Shown here piece after piece: positions 44,601 through 56,546 of a stretch of DNA of 64,000 nucleotides; positions within the stretch are counted from its first letter, which is position 1; every line of letters starts with the position of its first letter. The stretch lies in the NCBI GenBank assembly GCA_013407085.1, contig JACCGJ010010811.1, positions 1-64,000 of the forward strand, in the 5' to 3' direction. The position numbers were made by a program, and so were the translations under genes. This DNA comes from Atriophallophorus winterbourni (Eukaryota > Platyhelminthes > Trematoda > Plagiorchiida > Microphallidae). The notes under the pieces are model-generated. The model was not told the DNA's origin and ran no database searches. It worked only from the letters and a program-made list of their open reading frames with translations.

Positions 44601-47335
44601 AAGCAGGCTCTCTCTTCCAAGATGGGTCAACGTAGCTGGGCCTCCGAAAATGCGCATTAAGACGAGTAAAGCCACTACTCAAAAGAAGCAAAATGGAAAT
44701 GTTGCTGTCTCACCCGCACTGGATCAAATTATCCAGGAATTAAACGTTTTGCGCAAGCATTTTGAGGCACTGCATGGCACTTGTTCTTCTTCAAAAACTA
44801 GAAACCGAAATGTAGTCGTTTTTAAACGAGCGGAGACTATCAATTGGAAATGTCGAAGTTATTTTGATCGCAGATGTATCAGCGATTTTATCTGGATGGT
44901 AGGTCTGAGGCCTTCTACATCCACGATGCAAGTTAACCGTGTAGGGAGAATGCAGATTGATAACCGCCCTAGGCCAATACTGGTAGAATTCAAATATCCG
45001 CTGGATCGGGTTGCGTTACTGTCTAGGGCTGATTAAATCGCCAAAATAACTCTAGACAAGCTTCAGGTTAAGCCGGACAACCCTCCCTCTCGGATTGGAC
45101 AAAACTCTTCCGCTTCAAATAGGAGAAACCTATTTTTAAGGATATCTGCTATCCGTAATCCTGATGCAAATCGAAGCGCTAGTGAATTCGTGACGATCAT
45201 AGCGAACAGCACATTGCCTTATGTCTTGCTGTCAGGATTAGACAACGTTGACGGGCTTATCGCAAATGAAGATGGGAGCCAGGTAGATTTCTCCAGTAGT
45301 TGCCCTTCTTCTATGGATGCGGCTTCAATCCTCAACAACGGTCCGTAATATCCATGCAAGAGGCTGTTGACCAGGATAGTCCTGCTTTAAGTAGCACGCC
45401 AAAAAACGTGCAGGTCCCTCGGGTGCTTCGCCCGAGCGCCAAGTAGGATTAGTTTCATAAGCACGTATAAACAACGCCATATTGCTATAAGCTAATGTGT
45501 GCAGCATAAGGAATACGTGGGCTGCCTCTCTCTTCGTGTGGCTGAGTTACACACCTGGGTATGCGCTTTCTGAGACCTGGCTCTCCGCACTTGATGATGT
45601 GAGAATAAGCATCAGCAAGCAGTATCTCGGCATTAGATGCGATAGACCTGGAGATAGGAGAGCCGGCGGCGTTGCACTCCTCCTAGAGTATGGTTTGCAA
45701 AATAGGGGCACGGGTATATCCCTAACCAGTGAAAACGTCCAAGTTGTTACGATTCACCTGATTTGCTACATGTCAGCCCTCGCAATTGCTTGTGTCTACG
45801 TCATACCCTGTGCAGCCTAACAAGAGATAACATAACTGATTGAGGCGCTCAACGGCTTGTTTCATTCAGCTCCCAGCGTACTAATCTGAGGTGATTTCAA
45901 CCTTACAGACATACATTTGGCCCTCCCTGTAGGTTTAATCACTGATAAATCGGAAACGTTTTTCGAATGGCTCCATGATCATGCGTTGCGAGTGGGCTCC
46001 TTGGCTGCGAAAGGATATTGCTCTCTTCGATAAAATCTATCACAGAGCAACAAAGTTAGTGATGTGTCTTCGCAATGTTCCGTATACCGAAAGATTGCGA
46101 CGTCTGGGTCTATGCGATTTCACCCAAAGAAGGAAACGACGCGATATTATTCTGACTTATAGAATTGTGTCTACCGAAGGACATCCACTAAAACACTTGC
46201 TTGATGTATGTGATGGAAAAGTAACACGCGGACATACCTTATCCCTTTACGTCCCAAGTTCCCGGATTGACTGTCGGCGCCATTTTTTCGCCATAAGTGC
46301 TATATTTCTTTGGAATTCCCTACCCCAACTTGTGGTGGACTCCCCTTGCCTGGCGGCGTTTAAAGTGAAATTGGACTTACATATGCAAAAGAATAACATT
46401 CGTGAGCCTTACATTTGATATTCACTATTGTTTATTTATACTATTGTATTTTTCCTGTTTTTATTCATACCGTCATCCTGTGGTGTTGTAAAGTATTAAC
46501 TTTTTTAACCATAAATCTTTGAATTTGAATTTGAATTTGAATCAGCGTGTGAGTGATCCTACGAGGTTTCGTAATGGATACACTCCATCCACTCTCGACC
46601 TGGTATTGTCGTCCCAGCCCAAAGCCATCCGACTTTTGAAATACCTACCACCGCTCGGCTAAAGCGATCATGTAATGATAAGCTTCGGAGCGGTACTGCG
46701 TTTTAACAAACCTATTGCCCGCCTTAGACTGTAGACTGGTATTTTCTTTTACAGACTTCAAAATCTTCCTTTCAGTTCACTTACGATTTCAATATAAGTG
46801 AAAACTGGGATAGAATTTATGAGTATCTATAGGAGTTGCAAGAGAAGCACGCTCCGCTGCACGTCGTAAAAAAGCATCATAGGGGTCCCTGGTGGACTCC
46901 TCGAGTTCGTCGGTGTACCCATAAACGGGATCGTTTATGGCGGCAATATAAGCCATTTCTCACTTGTGGTTCTTGGGTCCCATACAAAACGGCTCGGAAC
47001 GCTTGTGTTAAAACACAGCGTTTGCTCAAACAGGAGTTTGAGTTATCCTTAGCTCGGGATCGTAAATACAATCCAAAAAGATTTTATAGCTACGCTCAAT
47101 CGAAAGGAAAAACCAGGGAAAGCAATGGAGATTAAAATCTGGACAACGGAAAAGTAGCCCATACCCACCTGTCTAAGGCGACTGACTTCTCCAGGTTCTT
47201 CAGTGGCGTTGAGAGACGTGATAATTCCTTAAATGCTCTGTCTAGACCGTTTAAATAACGACGTAGTGCTCGTGCACTAGATGAGTTGTCCTTCAAGGAA
47301 TCCGAGGTGTTCGCGTCAACAATGGTAAAGAGCGG
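44600..47335 (+). mobile_element. CR1-like non-LTR retrotransposon A, decayed
   Basis: ORF1-like part first (NRPRPILVEFKYPLDRVALL near 44,960-45,030, then KPDNPPSRIGQNSS). Next is an endonuclease (ALSETWLSALD, RRAGGVALLLEYGL at 45,560-45,700; TPSTLDLVLSSQPKA at 46,575-46,630), then the linker before RT (RGPWWTPRVRRCTHKRDRLW, 46,885-46,960). The element is cut off near 47,335 before RT, where element B begins. Frames contain stops, and a second CR1 fragment (45,990-46,543) interrupts the endonuclease. Confidence 0.8.
45990..46543 (+). mobile_element. Nested 5'-truncated CR1 fragment with TTTGAA tail
   Basis: Encodes the CR1 C-terminus: EWAPWLRKDIALFDKIYHRA, YTERLRRLGLCDFTQRRKR and WNSLPQLVVDSP, ending at 46,416. 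A short 3' UTR and a (TTTGAA)n tail of about 3.5 units follow. Removing the segment rejoins the host endonuclease frame at HDHAL and RVSDPTRF, with no clear target duplication, as often seen for CR1. Confidence 0.85.
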
Positions 47336-47960
47336 GTGTTCGAAATTTGGCAAGTCATTATTCTCGTTATCTCACTTTACGTATTTTATTCCGGATCATT
47401 ATGTCGCATTACAAAAATTCGAAATCGTCAAGAACAGCTTACCACACTACATCTCAATGAAAAATTGTTCGGTTGTTTTGGACGAAAATATGTCTACGGT
47501 TCTGTCGACGGTACAGAACCTAGAAAACAAGATCGATTCCGTCACGGCTAAGCTGTCCACGGTTTCGAAAATTTGCAATATCTTAGAGCCTCTTACCATT
47601 CTACTTGACCCTAGTTGTGTATTAGACTCTGATTTACTTCAACGCACAAGTCGATTTATAGAGTTGCTAACATCAGAAATTGAGCAGAGCCGAAGCCGTG
47701 CCAAAAATCTTATTCTTCTTAACGTGGCTGACAGATATCCTTTAAAAAATTTTTTCTGTCGCGATATGGCTTCCCCCTAGACTCGGCATCTGTAACTAGA
47801 CTCAGAAAACCTCCCAATCGTAGTAATGCACCGATTTTAATAAAATATGCCGACGAAAATTACGCGTCGCACTTAATTAATAACCAACAAGTATTAAAAC
47901 TTTTACCGCAATTTTCTAATGTGTTGATCAAGCCTGACAACACACCTATACAACGAAAGA

Positions 47961-48705
47961 AGTAAGTAAGAAGTAACTTCTACCTAAATAAATACGCTAA
48001 ACTCTGGAATATTCTTCCGAAAAACATAAGACTTTTTACCTCACTATGTGATTTTAAATCACATCTGAAATTCATTTCTCACAGTTGAAAAATTAATGAA
48101 ACTTCTCAACCTAGATGTCTCATTAGATGAACTATACAATCATGCCATTGCTGGATATTAACAGTGATATCGGTTTTTCAACTTTCATAGTGAACAGTTA
48201 CTCCGTCCCTTAGTATTTATTTTCCAGATTACGTCTTTACATCCATATGAAGAATTCCGGTTCACAAACGAGTCAACACTGGGACGCCAAATCTTCTACG
48301 AATACCCACGAAAAGATACTCTCCATTTATAACATATATTCGACAATAATAATGAGTTCCAACTAAACATTTTTGAAGATTTTCTCTCTTCGAGATTCCT
48401 CGCATCTTCGATGTTTCGGTCCATCGTTGTTCAATATTCTTCGTATCATTTTTCCCCTCACCCGATTTTCTTTTCATACAATAACTGCGCATATATTGAA
48501 TTTCTGTAAAACTGATTGATTATCATTTACCTGGACCATTTCAACGAACAAAAAATTATCAGCATGTATGACCTTGAAAATGTTAATAATCATTGTCCAT
48601 TTTTATGCTTTTTGTATACAAACAACTTTGATAATTATCGATCATGCTTAGCATGCCTTGAAATTCCAAGAATAAAATATTTATTTTATTTTATTTCATT
48701 TTAAA
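47961..48705 (+). mobile_element. 5'-truncated non-LTR insertion inside ORF1 of element B
   Basis: Begins with the end of a CR1-type C-terminus (LNKYAKLWNILPKNIRLF), then about 600 bp of 3' UTR and an A/T-rich tail with ATTTTATTTT repeats. Host ORF1 resumes immediately after with RKVSKVVKLN. Confidence 0.65.
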
Positions 48706-51134
48706 ATGTGCCTTCGCAAGGTTTCTAAAGTTGTGAAACTCAACTGATATCGCCAACCTCATAGACTTGGATGTTGTCGATAATTCCGCATCAGCTACTG
48801 CACCTGTAGCTCAAACTCAAACTTCTGATGTTATTACTATCTCAAGTACCACCACCCCAATAGCTAAATCTAAGTTAAACATTGATGACGCAATGTTAAC
48901 ACCTGGCCCTAATAGCCATGTCCCCACTAATGAAACCGTCACCGCAGATTTGAAGCCCTCAGCTCGACCTATAATTCAAGCCAAAAAATCGTGCTCCCTG
49001 TCTTCAAATCAAATTCACCCATACTACTCGGTGGACCGCGCATTGATAGGAACCATACGGTCGGGCGTAATTTTGATGGAAATAATCCATCTTATGGCTT
49101 ATGTAATTATCACCCCATATATAGACGGTTCCCGGTAATACCTGGCCCACTTAGTCCACTTATCCCCTGAAAAGACCCTTTTATCCCAAGCAAACCTATT
49201 ACTATCCTCCTCCAAGACTTCTCCACTTCAATACGCTCCACGTCTCCTAGATCAGCGCCCCCTTATGAATGGGAATCAGTTTAGTGCTTACAAAAACCCA
49301 TTTCAAAACATGTATGGCCCAGTAGAAAATTTTCCCTTACTTTACCACAACCCTTACCCACATCAGCTCCGACAATTTCAAACAACTCGTATAAATCGTT
49401 CTTTATTGCCCATGTTAAATATCCTAAAATTCGCCTTCTCTTACTTAATGCTTAGTCAATTATTTCTAAGCTCCCTACCGTTTAACATTTCTTGCTCTCA
49501 AACAAGAAATAGTTCTTATAACATAAACGTGGACAACTAATGACGTTCCCAACGTTTCATTTGAACTAGCCAACTATTTTATGTTTCGTAGGTACCGCAA
49601 CCACACTCGTGGTGGTGGTATTCTCATTTATGTTAGCACAGATTTCCAAGCAGAAATACATAGTTCCCGTATATTTGATGATCTAAACGACTCAATTTAG
49701 ATCTCCATATCTTCTGTTGATCTGTCATAGGATAAATTTACAACCCCCCATCTACATCCACACTCACTGTTGATAAGCTTATAAATGTTTTTACTGAGGC
49801 GTCCATTGCCCCCTTCAATAATAAGATTATTGCTAGAGACTTCAACGTGCCATACACCTGCTGGAATTCCACAGATTCTTCAAATAAATTTCCATCCTTC
49901 TCCAAAACGATTCATATTTCAGGTTTCACACAATCTGTGAAGAAGCCTACGAGGCTGTCCAGCGTTTTAGATTTGATTTTTACTTTAGGCACTGATCCCA
50001 CCAACGTTGAAATCTTAGCTCCACTACCTGGTTGCGACCATAATATGATAACTTGCGTTTTGCTTCTTTCGCAAGAACCAGCACATATACGCAAAGATGA
50101 GAAAGTTCATATCAATTAGACGAAGTTTTCGAATATTCTTAGAACCTACGACTGGACAGTATTCTTTCTTTCCTCAAAATTCAAGCGCATCTCCTCGATT
50201 TTTCTTGATAACATCTCAGCATGCCTTCGAAGTTGGTCTACCTCTCATATTAGGAAGCTTAAGCGGGACCCAATAAACCTTCTGGAGAAAAAGATAGCCT
50301 GACTTTCTGCTTATCTGAAACATAAGTTAGATTTATTTTCGGTTATGCGCAGACACGAATTCTGTAACTCTCTTTCAAATGTTACGATTCGTCTTCTAGA
50401 ACGTCAAGAAAGAAAGGCTTTAAGCAGTGACTCAATGACGAAATCATTAAATTACCTTTCGAAGACCATTTGTATCCGGTCAACACATTATATTCCCTCC
50501 ATAATATACCACGAAGAGGATAAAGAAATACTCACTTCTAATGCGGTCGCAATAAGTCAGGCTTTCTCTTTGTTTTCCAGCAGCTCGTTCAATGACAACC
50601 CTTGCCATCCACCATCAAACAACAGCACTCCCTAAAATAATGTTGACTCCTTTACCTTTTCTAAACAAGAAGTAAAAGACATTTCTCGTCAGTGGTAAAA
50701 TCTCTTATAAGCCTGATGATGAGGTTTTATATCAGCCATCTTACACAACGATAATGAAGACTTTCCGTTAATTTTATTAAATCTTTTCAATATTTCTCTC
50801 AAATCTGGAATTTTTCCAACTCATTAGAAACTCACTGTTATTATACCACGTTTAAAATCTGGTAATTCGAACCTAGTTACGAATTATCGCCCTATTAATC
50901 ATACTTCTATTCTGTCTAGGTTATTTAAAAGGTTAGTCGAAAATTCTTTGTTGGGCTACCTTGGTCCAGATGCGTTCTCTCCAGTCCAACATGGATTCTG
51001 TAGCCAAAAGTCTTGTGTAACCTGCCAGTTAGAATGATTATATCTCATAACCGCTTACTTGAACAAGGACTAGCAGTGATTGTTGTATTCTTAGACATAA
51101 TCAAAGCTTTCGATCGGGTTCCTCATACGCTACT

Positions 51135-51652
51135 TGTTACGACCAATGTCGTTAGTTAACGCGTAGATCCCCCGTCCCTAGTTCGACAAATTCAGAACCA
51201 CGATTTGGGTTTACTACGGTACTGTAATTAATGACAGTTACAATAATAATGGTATACAAACCTCAATTATATCGGAACGCACCGGTACAATGGAGTCAAA
51301 ACTCCAGCAATAATAGATTCAATGAAAATGACGACCTGACGCATAAAAACTAGAAATAGTTAATTTACCAATGTTGTCGTCCAAATTTCTGTATCAAACA
51401 ACAAATGACACACAAATTGGTGTCCAAATTGAAACAATAAAATGAGCCCAAATACCACGTACAAAATATGTGGAATTTAATGGCAGCCAAGCAAAATCAA
51501 TTAGTTCAACAAAACAAAAAATGTGTACAAGTGGATCGAACAGTATCAAAAATGTATACACAAATAGGTAAAACCGTGAAGAATTAAGAAAAAATCAATT
51601 TGTTTAAATAGAAAAATAAGAAGGAATTTTACACAAATTTTTGTCATTTACA
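51135..51652 (-). repeat. 3' LTR of BEL element (minus orientation)
   Basis: 518 bp, nearly identical to the copy at 56,029-56,546. The differences are homopolymer length changes and two substitutions. A G-rich GGCGGGCGG tract immediately precedes it on the minus strand and may serve as the polypurine tract. Confidence 0.9.
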
Positions 51653-51877
51653 CCGCCCGCCAAATTCCTTCTAGAGCTAACTTCTGAATGAACAAACTGA
51701 TTGGTTCCACCTTCCTAACTACCCGACCCTGAATAAAGCAGAATGGCAATGACTCTATTTAGTGGCGAGTCACACACGCCACGTCGCATCGCCATCATTG
51801 GACACATGTGGCTTTTTATAGGGAAATAGTTTGCCGGACTAAGACCCACCACGTCCTCAGGTTCTGCCGTTCTCCCT

Positions 51878-53443
51878 TTAAGAAGTTTGAGCTAGCCCTA
51901 TTTGCGCCGCCACGCCAGACTCCGAGCATTCCACTTCTTGTGCTCCTTCCAGCAGACAAATTTTCCGTATATCACGTGTTACCAAACCATTTTTTGAGCG
52001 AACAACAACAGTCCTGACCAGATCATCTTTGCTCACATGAACATCTACAACAATACCAAGTGGCCAAGCACGCTTCGAAGTTTCAACACTGCTCAATAAT
52101 ACCACATCCCCAACACGAAAATTGCGTTTGCGATTGATCCATTTCTGTCTTGTCTGTAGTAGTGGTAGGTACTCAGATTTCCAGCGTTTCCAGAATACGT
52201 TTGCCAGGTGCAGCGATTGTTTCCAATTCCTCTTATAAGTGTCAACAAATCTTTCTTCAGAATGCATTCCATCATTCGAGCGATTCAACAACAAATCGTT
52301 AGGACACAAAGAACAAGAGTCAATATCCTCTGAAGACAAAGGAACAAGCGGTCTGTTGTTCAGAATTCGCTCAGCTTCAATTAGAGCGGTTTGCAGCGTC
52401 TCGTCCGATGGTGTTTGTTCTGTGCATGTAGCATTTAATGCACGACGAATTGATCTTATCAGCCGCTCCCAAACACCTCCTCTATGACTAGAGTACGGAG
52501 GATTAAAGCACCACTCAATACTATGTGAAACTAGTTTATCCGATAAACCGTCACTGTTCAATCCATTTAGCCATATACGTAGCACTCGTTCAGCGCCAAC
52601 AAAGTTGGACCCATTATCCGAATAAATAATCTGCGGTTTACCTCGACGTCCAATGAAACGAAAGAGCGCCATCAAAAACGAATCCGTATCCATAGAATGG
52701 GCTACTTCTATGTGGACTGCGCGTGACTGTAAACAAGTAAATAGGCATCCGTATCGTTTTTCTACAGATCGACCTCGTCTAACTTCAAACGGTCCAAAAT
52801 AATCCAGACCCACTTTAGCGAACGGGTAAGAACCTGTGGTCACACGGACTGGAGGAAGATCAGACATCAGTTGAGTTGCCGGTCTGGCATCTAACCGTTT
52901 ACAGGTTAAGCATTTCGCGAGGGCTCGCTTCACGCATGATAGCCCACTGATCGGCCAAAATTTCCTGCGCAGGACGCTGAGGGTATGCGCTGGCCCAGAA
53001 TGTCCTTCGAGCAGATGAACATCAAAAATCAATAGGTCAGTAACATTATGCCTTTTAGGAATTATAATGGGATGAATGCTTTCATCTGCAAGATCAGAAT
53101 GCCTCAATCGACCACCAACTTTCCAAATACCTTGATCAATAAATGGGCGTAACTTCTTCAATGACAAATTGAACTCGCAGGGCTCACTTAGCGCCTTATC
53201 ACCAAATACATTCCGCTGCGTCAATCGAATAATTTCTGCTTCGGCATTTCGGAATTCGTCTAATCCGATCTTGCTTACCGATAAAGATCCATTGGAACAA
53301 TGACCAAACATGATAATAACATAACGCTTGAAACGGATCAGCCATGCAATCGAGCGTACAAGCCGTTTCCAAATAGAGAATCGACGAAGAATGACGTCCA
53401 TCCGAAACCTTTCAATGGGACCCGAAATGTCATTTTTTCCCAC
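51878..53443 (-). CDS. BEL integrase
   Basis: Open frame with pre-integrase residues (SIAWLIRFKRYVI), the HHCC finger (HLLEGHSGPAHTL ... CVKRALAKCLTCKR), and a DDE core: VGLDYFGPFEV, IIYSDNGSNFVGAE and PPYSSHRGGVWERLIRSIRR. The C-terminal domain follows (NFRVGDVVLLSS, WPLGIVVDV). The domain is complete and unbroken, 521 residues in the listed frame, although the first 30 or so are not typical and derive from the deletion junction with RT. It would insert element cDNA. Confidence 0.9.
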   Translation of the reverse strand: MGKNDISGPIERFRMDVILRRFSIWKRLVRSIAWLIRFKRYVIIMFGHCSNGSLSVSKIGLDEFRNAEAEIIRLTQRNVFGDKALSEPCEFNLSLKKLRPFIDQGIWKVGGRLRHSDLADESIHPIIIPKRHNVTDLLIFDVHLLEGHSGPAHTLSVLRRKFWPISGLSCVKRALAKCLTCKRLDARPATQLMSDLPPVRVTTGSYPFAKVGLDYFGPFEVRRGRSVEKRYGCLFTCLQSRAVHIEVAHSMDTDSFLMALFRFIGRRGKPQIIYSDNGSNFVGAERVLRIWLNGLNSDGLSDKLVSHSIEWCFNPPYSSHRGGVWERLIRSIRRALNATCTEQTPSDETLQTALIEAERILNNRPLVPLSSEDIDSCSLCPNDLLLNRSNDGMHSEERFVDTYKRNWKQSLHLANVFWKRWKSEYLPLLQTRQKWINRKRNFRVGDVVLLSSVETSKRAWPLGIVVDVHVSKDDLVRTVVVRSKNGLVTRDIRKICLLEGAQEVECSESGVAAQIGLAQTS

Positions 53444-55794
53444 CAGAGAATTCGAAGAGCATCTCTATCATTCTCTGGCACCTTTACCTGTAAGAACATT
53501 TCTTCGATATCAGCGGCGACGGCATAGGCGTGTAAGCGGAAGCGTATCAACACGTCGATCAAATTCGTTGTCAGATTTGGTCCTTGAAGTAGGGCATCAT
53601 TCAACGATACACCGTTGTGTTTAGCAGCACAATCGAACACAATTCTAAGCTTCTCTGGTTTCTTAGGATTGAAAACAGGATGGTGAGGCAAATACCAAGC
53701 ATGATTCTCATCTGCATTACTCGGAACGGTTTCGATAAAACCAGTAGTCAAATGATGTGCCACTATCCTGTTGTAGCGTTCGAATAACGCGCTGTCACGG
53801 TCGAATCGACGCGTTAAGTAGCACAAGCGCTTTTCCGCTATCCAATAATTTGCGGTAAGTGTACGTCTATCACCCCTCCATGGTAGCGGCACCTGGAAGT
53901 GACCGTTAATAAAGTTTGATCGTTTTACTAGAGAAAATGCTTTTTCATCCTCATGCGATCGTTCCTTGCCTTCTGTGGCAAAATCCGCAAATTCAGTATT
54001 GTATAGCCTCCTGATACATCCATCGATGGACCCTTCATCCGTAGGAGAATTTAAACTGAAGACATTTTTCGAGTCTTGGCATGCCGGTCCTTGCAAAATC
54101 CAACCCAACAATGTTTTCGTTGCAAATGGACGGCGCCTGCCTCCTAATCGCTGTTCCAACGCCCAATGCGCTTCCGGAACGTTACATCCAATCAGCAAGG
54201 TTATTTCTTGTCCAATATTCTCCGAGAATCTTAGATCCTTCAAATGATCATATCTTGCGATGATACTATTCGGGGAATTCATTGTTACTTCAGGTAACTT
54301 GGAAACCGTGTAGGCTTCGGCAACATGAATTACTTCATCCCCGTCAACGGAATGTACATTGAAACTCAATACTGAACTTTTCAATTTTCGATGCAAACCG
54401 AGCGAGGTTATCGACACATCAACTGCGACACTAGGCATACCGAATTTCTCAACAAATCTTTGTGAGATCAGAGTGGTATCCGAGCCATTATGGAGTAACG
54501 CTACGACTGGAACAAGCCCCACAGGCGTGTCAATTTTCACCGTCAGGTAACCCAGGCTTACTGCTGGACTGAGAGCAGTAGCACTGTAATTAATAGTTTT
54601 TTGTTGCTCACTTATACGATTATAATGTAGAGACGAATGATGACGTCTACCACACCCTTCGACGGAGCAAACAGTCGGCACCTTGCAGTCGCATGCTTTA
54701 TGAGACCGGTTCAAGCAAACGTAGCACATACCGTGTTGCTTAGCAATAGCCCATCTGTCTTTCACATCAGCCTTCAGATATGTAGGGCAGTTTTCTATTC
54801 GATGAGGTCCTTTACACTGGTAGCATTCTATTCGCATTGATGGGGAGTAACTTGTGGTCATGTACACTCTCCGTCCTTCGGACAATTTCAATTTCTCTGA
54901 TGGCTTAGTTGACCCATTAGTCTCATTAATGAGCATGCCAAACCTGCTCCTGGCGATTCTCGCTTTGCGGGAGACAAACTCGGATAAACGTGCAAAGTCA
55001 ACTTCTGACCCATCAGCGGCAATCGCATCTGCCAGGTCAGCCCATTGCTGTTGTAGTCCAGCCGGCAAACATTTGACCAATCCTTCCAAGGTGGTGACAG
55101 AGTTCAAGTCTGCTTCACAGCGCATTTGCTTTAAAGCAATCTGACAACTTTCCATCTTCAAAGCAAGGTTTGACAGACTATCCGAATCGCTTCTTACTTT
55201 GGCTGCTTCACTCAACACCTCGGTCAATAACGAGCGTGCAACGACATGAGGCAGGCCAAACATTTCCTGTAGGATGCTGCGTGCTCTTTTATACCCGTCT
55301 TCAGGCGACAGCATCACACAAGCATCAATCGCTTTTCGAGCATTGCCTCGGCAATAATACATAAGATATAGCAAACGCTGTCCGGAATCGCAAGTTTTCG
55401 ATTCTATATAACACTCAAATTGCCGAATAAATTTCCAGTAATCCACCGAATTGCCATCAAATGTAGATAACTCTACCCTAGGCAATGAAGCAACATCGTT
55501 GACGACCTTTTGTGACATCTTCACCGCTTCCGACTCAATATGTCGATTAACCGGAACTTCAGCAACATAGTTGTCGTTGACACTGCATCCGCTCAAACGA
55601 GCTATCGTCTCCTTAGCAATCACTAAATCTCTCTCTAATTCGAGCTCACGCACAGACGGCCCATGTTTAGAGTCGAAATTAGGACTACCTCGAGATGATA
55701 TACAAGAGCTACGCGAGGCGGAACCAATAGTGTCACTATCACCATTACAGGCAAGCTTATCAGTAGTGTTCAGACGTTTCGATTTACGTGGCAT
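53338..55794 (-). pseudogene. BEL Gag-protease-RT N-terminus
   Basis: Starts MPRKSKRLNTTDKL. The open frame extends upstream, but this ATG fits the gag start of the family. Gag capsid-like region (DYWKFIRQFECYIES, YKRARSILQEMFGLPHVVAR) is followed by a Cys-rich knuckle set (CYQCKGPHRIENC, CYVCLNRSHKACDC, CSVEGCGRRHHSSLH). The protease region reads ALLHNGSDTTLI, where the family has Asp before NGSD/SGS, so a catalytic Asp appears replaced by His. The RT begins with HHPVFNPKKPEKLRIVFDCA and AVAADIEEMFLQV, then runs out after LRILWW; no YVDD box follows. Confidence 0.88.
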
Positions 55795-56028
55795 TATCAA
55801 AAATGGCGAAACAAAAAATAAAAAAGGCAAGAACGTCACCAATGTTTGAACAGAAATGAGTAGATGTACGAGGGTCCAAGTTGATCCTCGTTCCGCTGGA
55901 TTGGCGATCCAATTGACCGTATCCAATTAGGCAATTCGATTTGAGTGCTTCCCGTCAAGTTCGGGAAGAAAACGAATACTTCTCGTCCAGTCGGAGAAGA
56001 ATCAAAATCCAGTTCCAAAATTGAGTAC

Positions 56029-56546
56029 TGTTACGACCAATGTCGTTAGTTAACGCGTAGATCCCCGTCCCTAGTTCGACAAATTCAGAACCACGATTTG
56101 GGTTTACTACGGTACTGTAATTAATGACAGTTACAATAATAATGGTATACAAACCTCAATTATATCGGAACGCACCGGTACAATGGAGTCAAAACTCCAG
56201 CAATAATAGATTCAATGAAAATGACGACCTGACGCATAAAACTAGAAATAGTTAATTTACCAATGTTGTCGTCCAAATTTCTGTATCAAACAACAAATGA
56301 CACACAAATTGGTGTCCAAATTGAAACAATAAAATGAGCCCAAATACCACGTGCAAAAATATGTGGAATTTGATGGCAGCCAAGCAAAATCAATTAGTTC
56401 AACAAAACAAAAAATGTGTACAAGTGGATCGAACAGTATCAAAAATGTATACACAAATAGGTAAAACCGTGAAGAATTAAGAAAAAATCAATTTGTTTAA
56501 ATAGAAAAATAAGAAGGAATTTTACACAAATTTCTTGTCATTTACA
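56029..56546 (-). repeat. 5' LTR of BEL element (minus orientation)
   Basis: 518 bp, the transcriptional 5' LTR since the coding strand is minus. It is followed on the minus strand by GTACTCAA, a motif also next to the LTR of the neighbouring BEL-like element (59.2 kb), and may be part of the primer-binding region. Confidence 0.9.

Larger units (their letters stand above)
51135..56546 (-). mobile_element. BEL/Pao LTR retrotransposon, RT-deleted, in CR1 element B
   Basis: 5.4-kb minus-strand element with two 518-bp LTRs bounded TG...CA on the plus strand, and CTACT target duplications (51,130-51,134 and 56,547-56,551). The LTRs differ at only about six positions by eye. It encodes gag-protease-RT start (55,794-53,338) and integrase (53,443-51,878). 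Excising it restores the CR1 reverse-transcriptase frame exactly. The RT catalytic region and RNase H are missing, so this copy cannot reverse-transcribe itself. Confidence 0.93.

Noticed and set aside
52239..55849. Several plus-strand ORFs across the BEL element
   Set aside because: They are frames opposite to the clear gag-pol and integrase coding on the minus strand.
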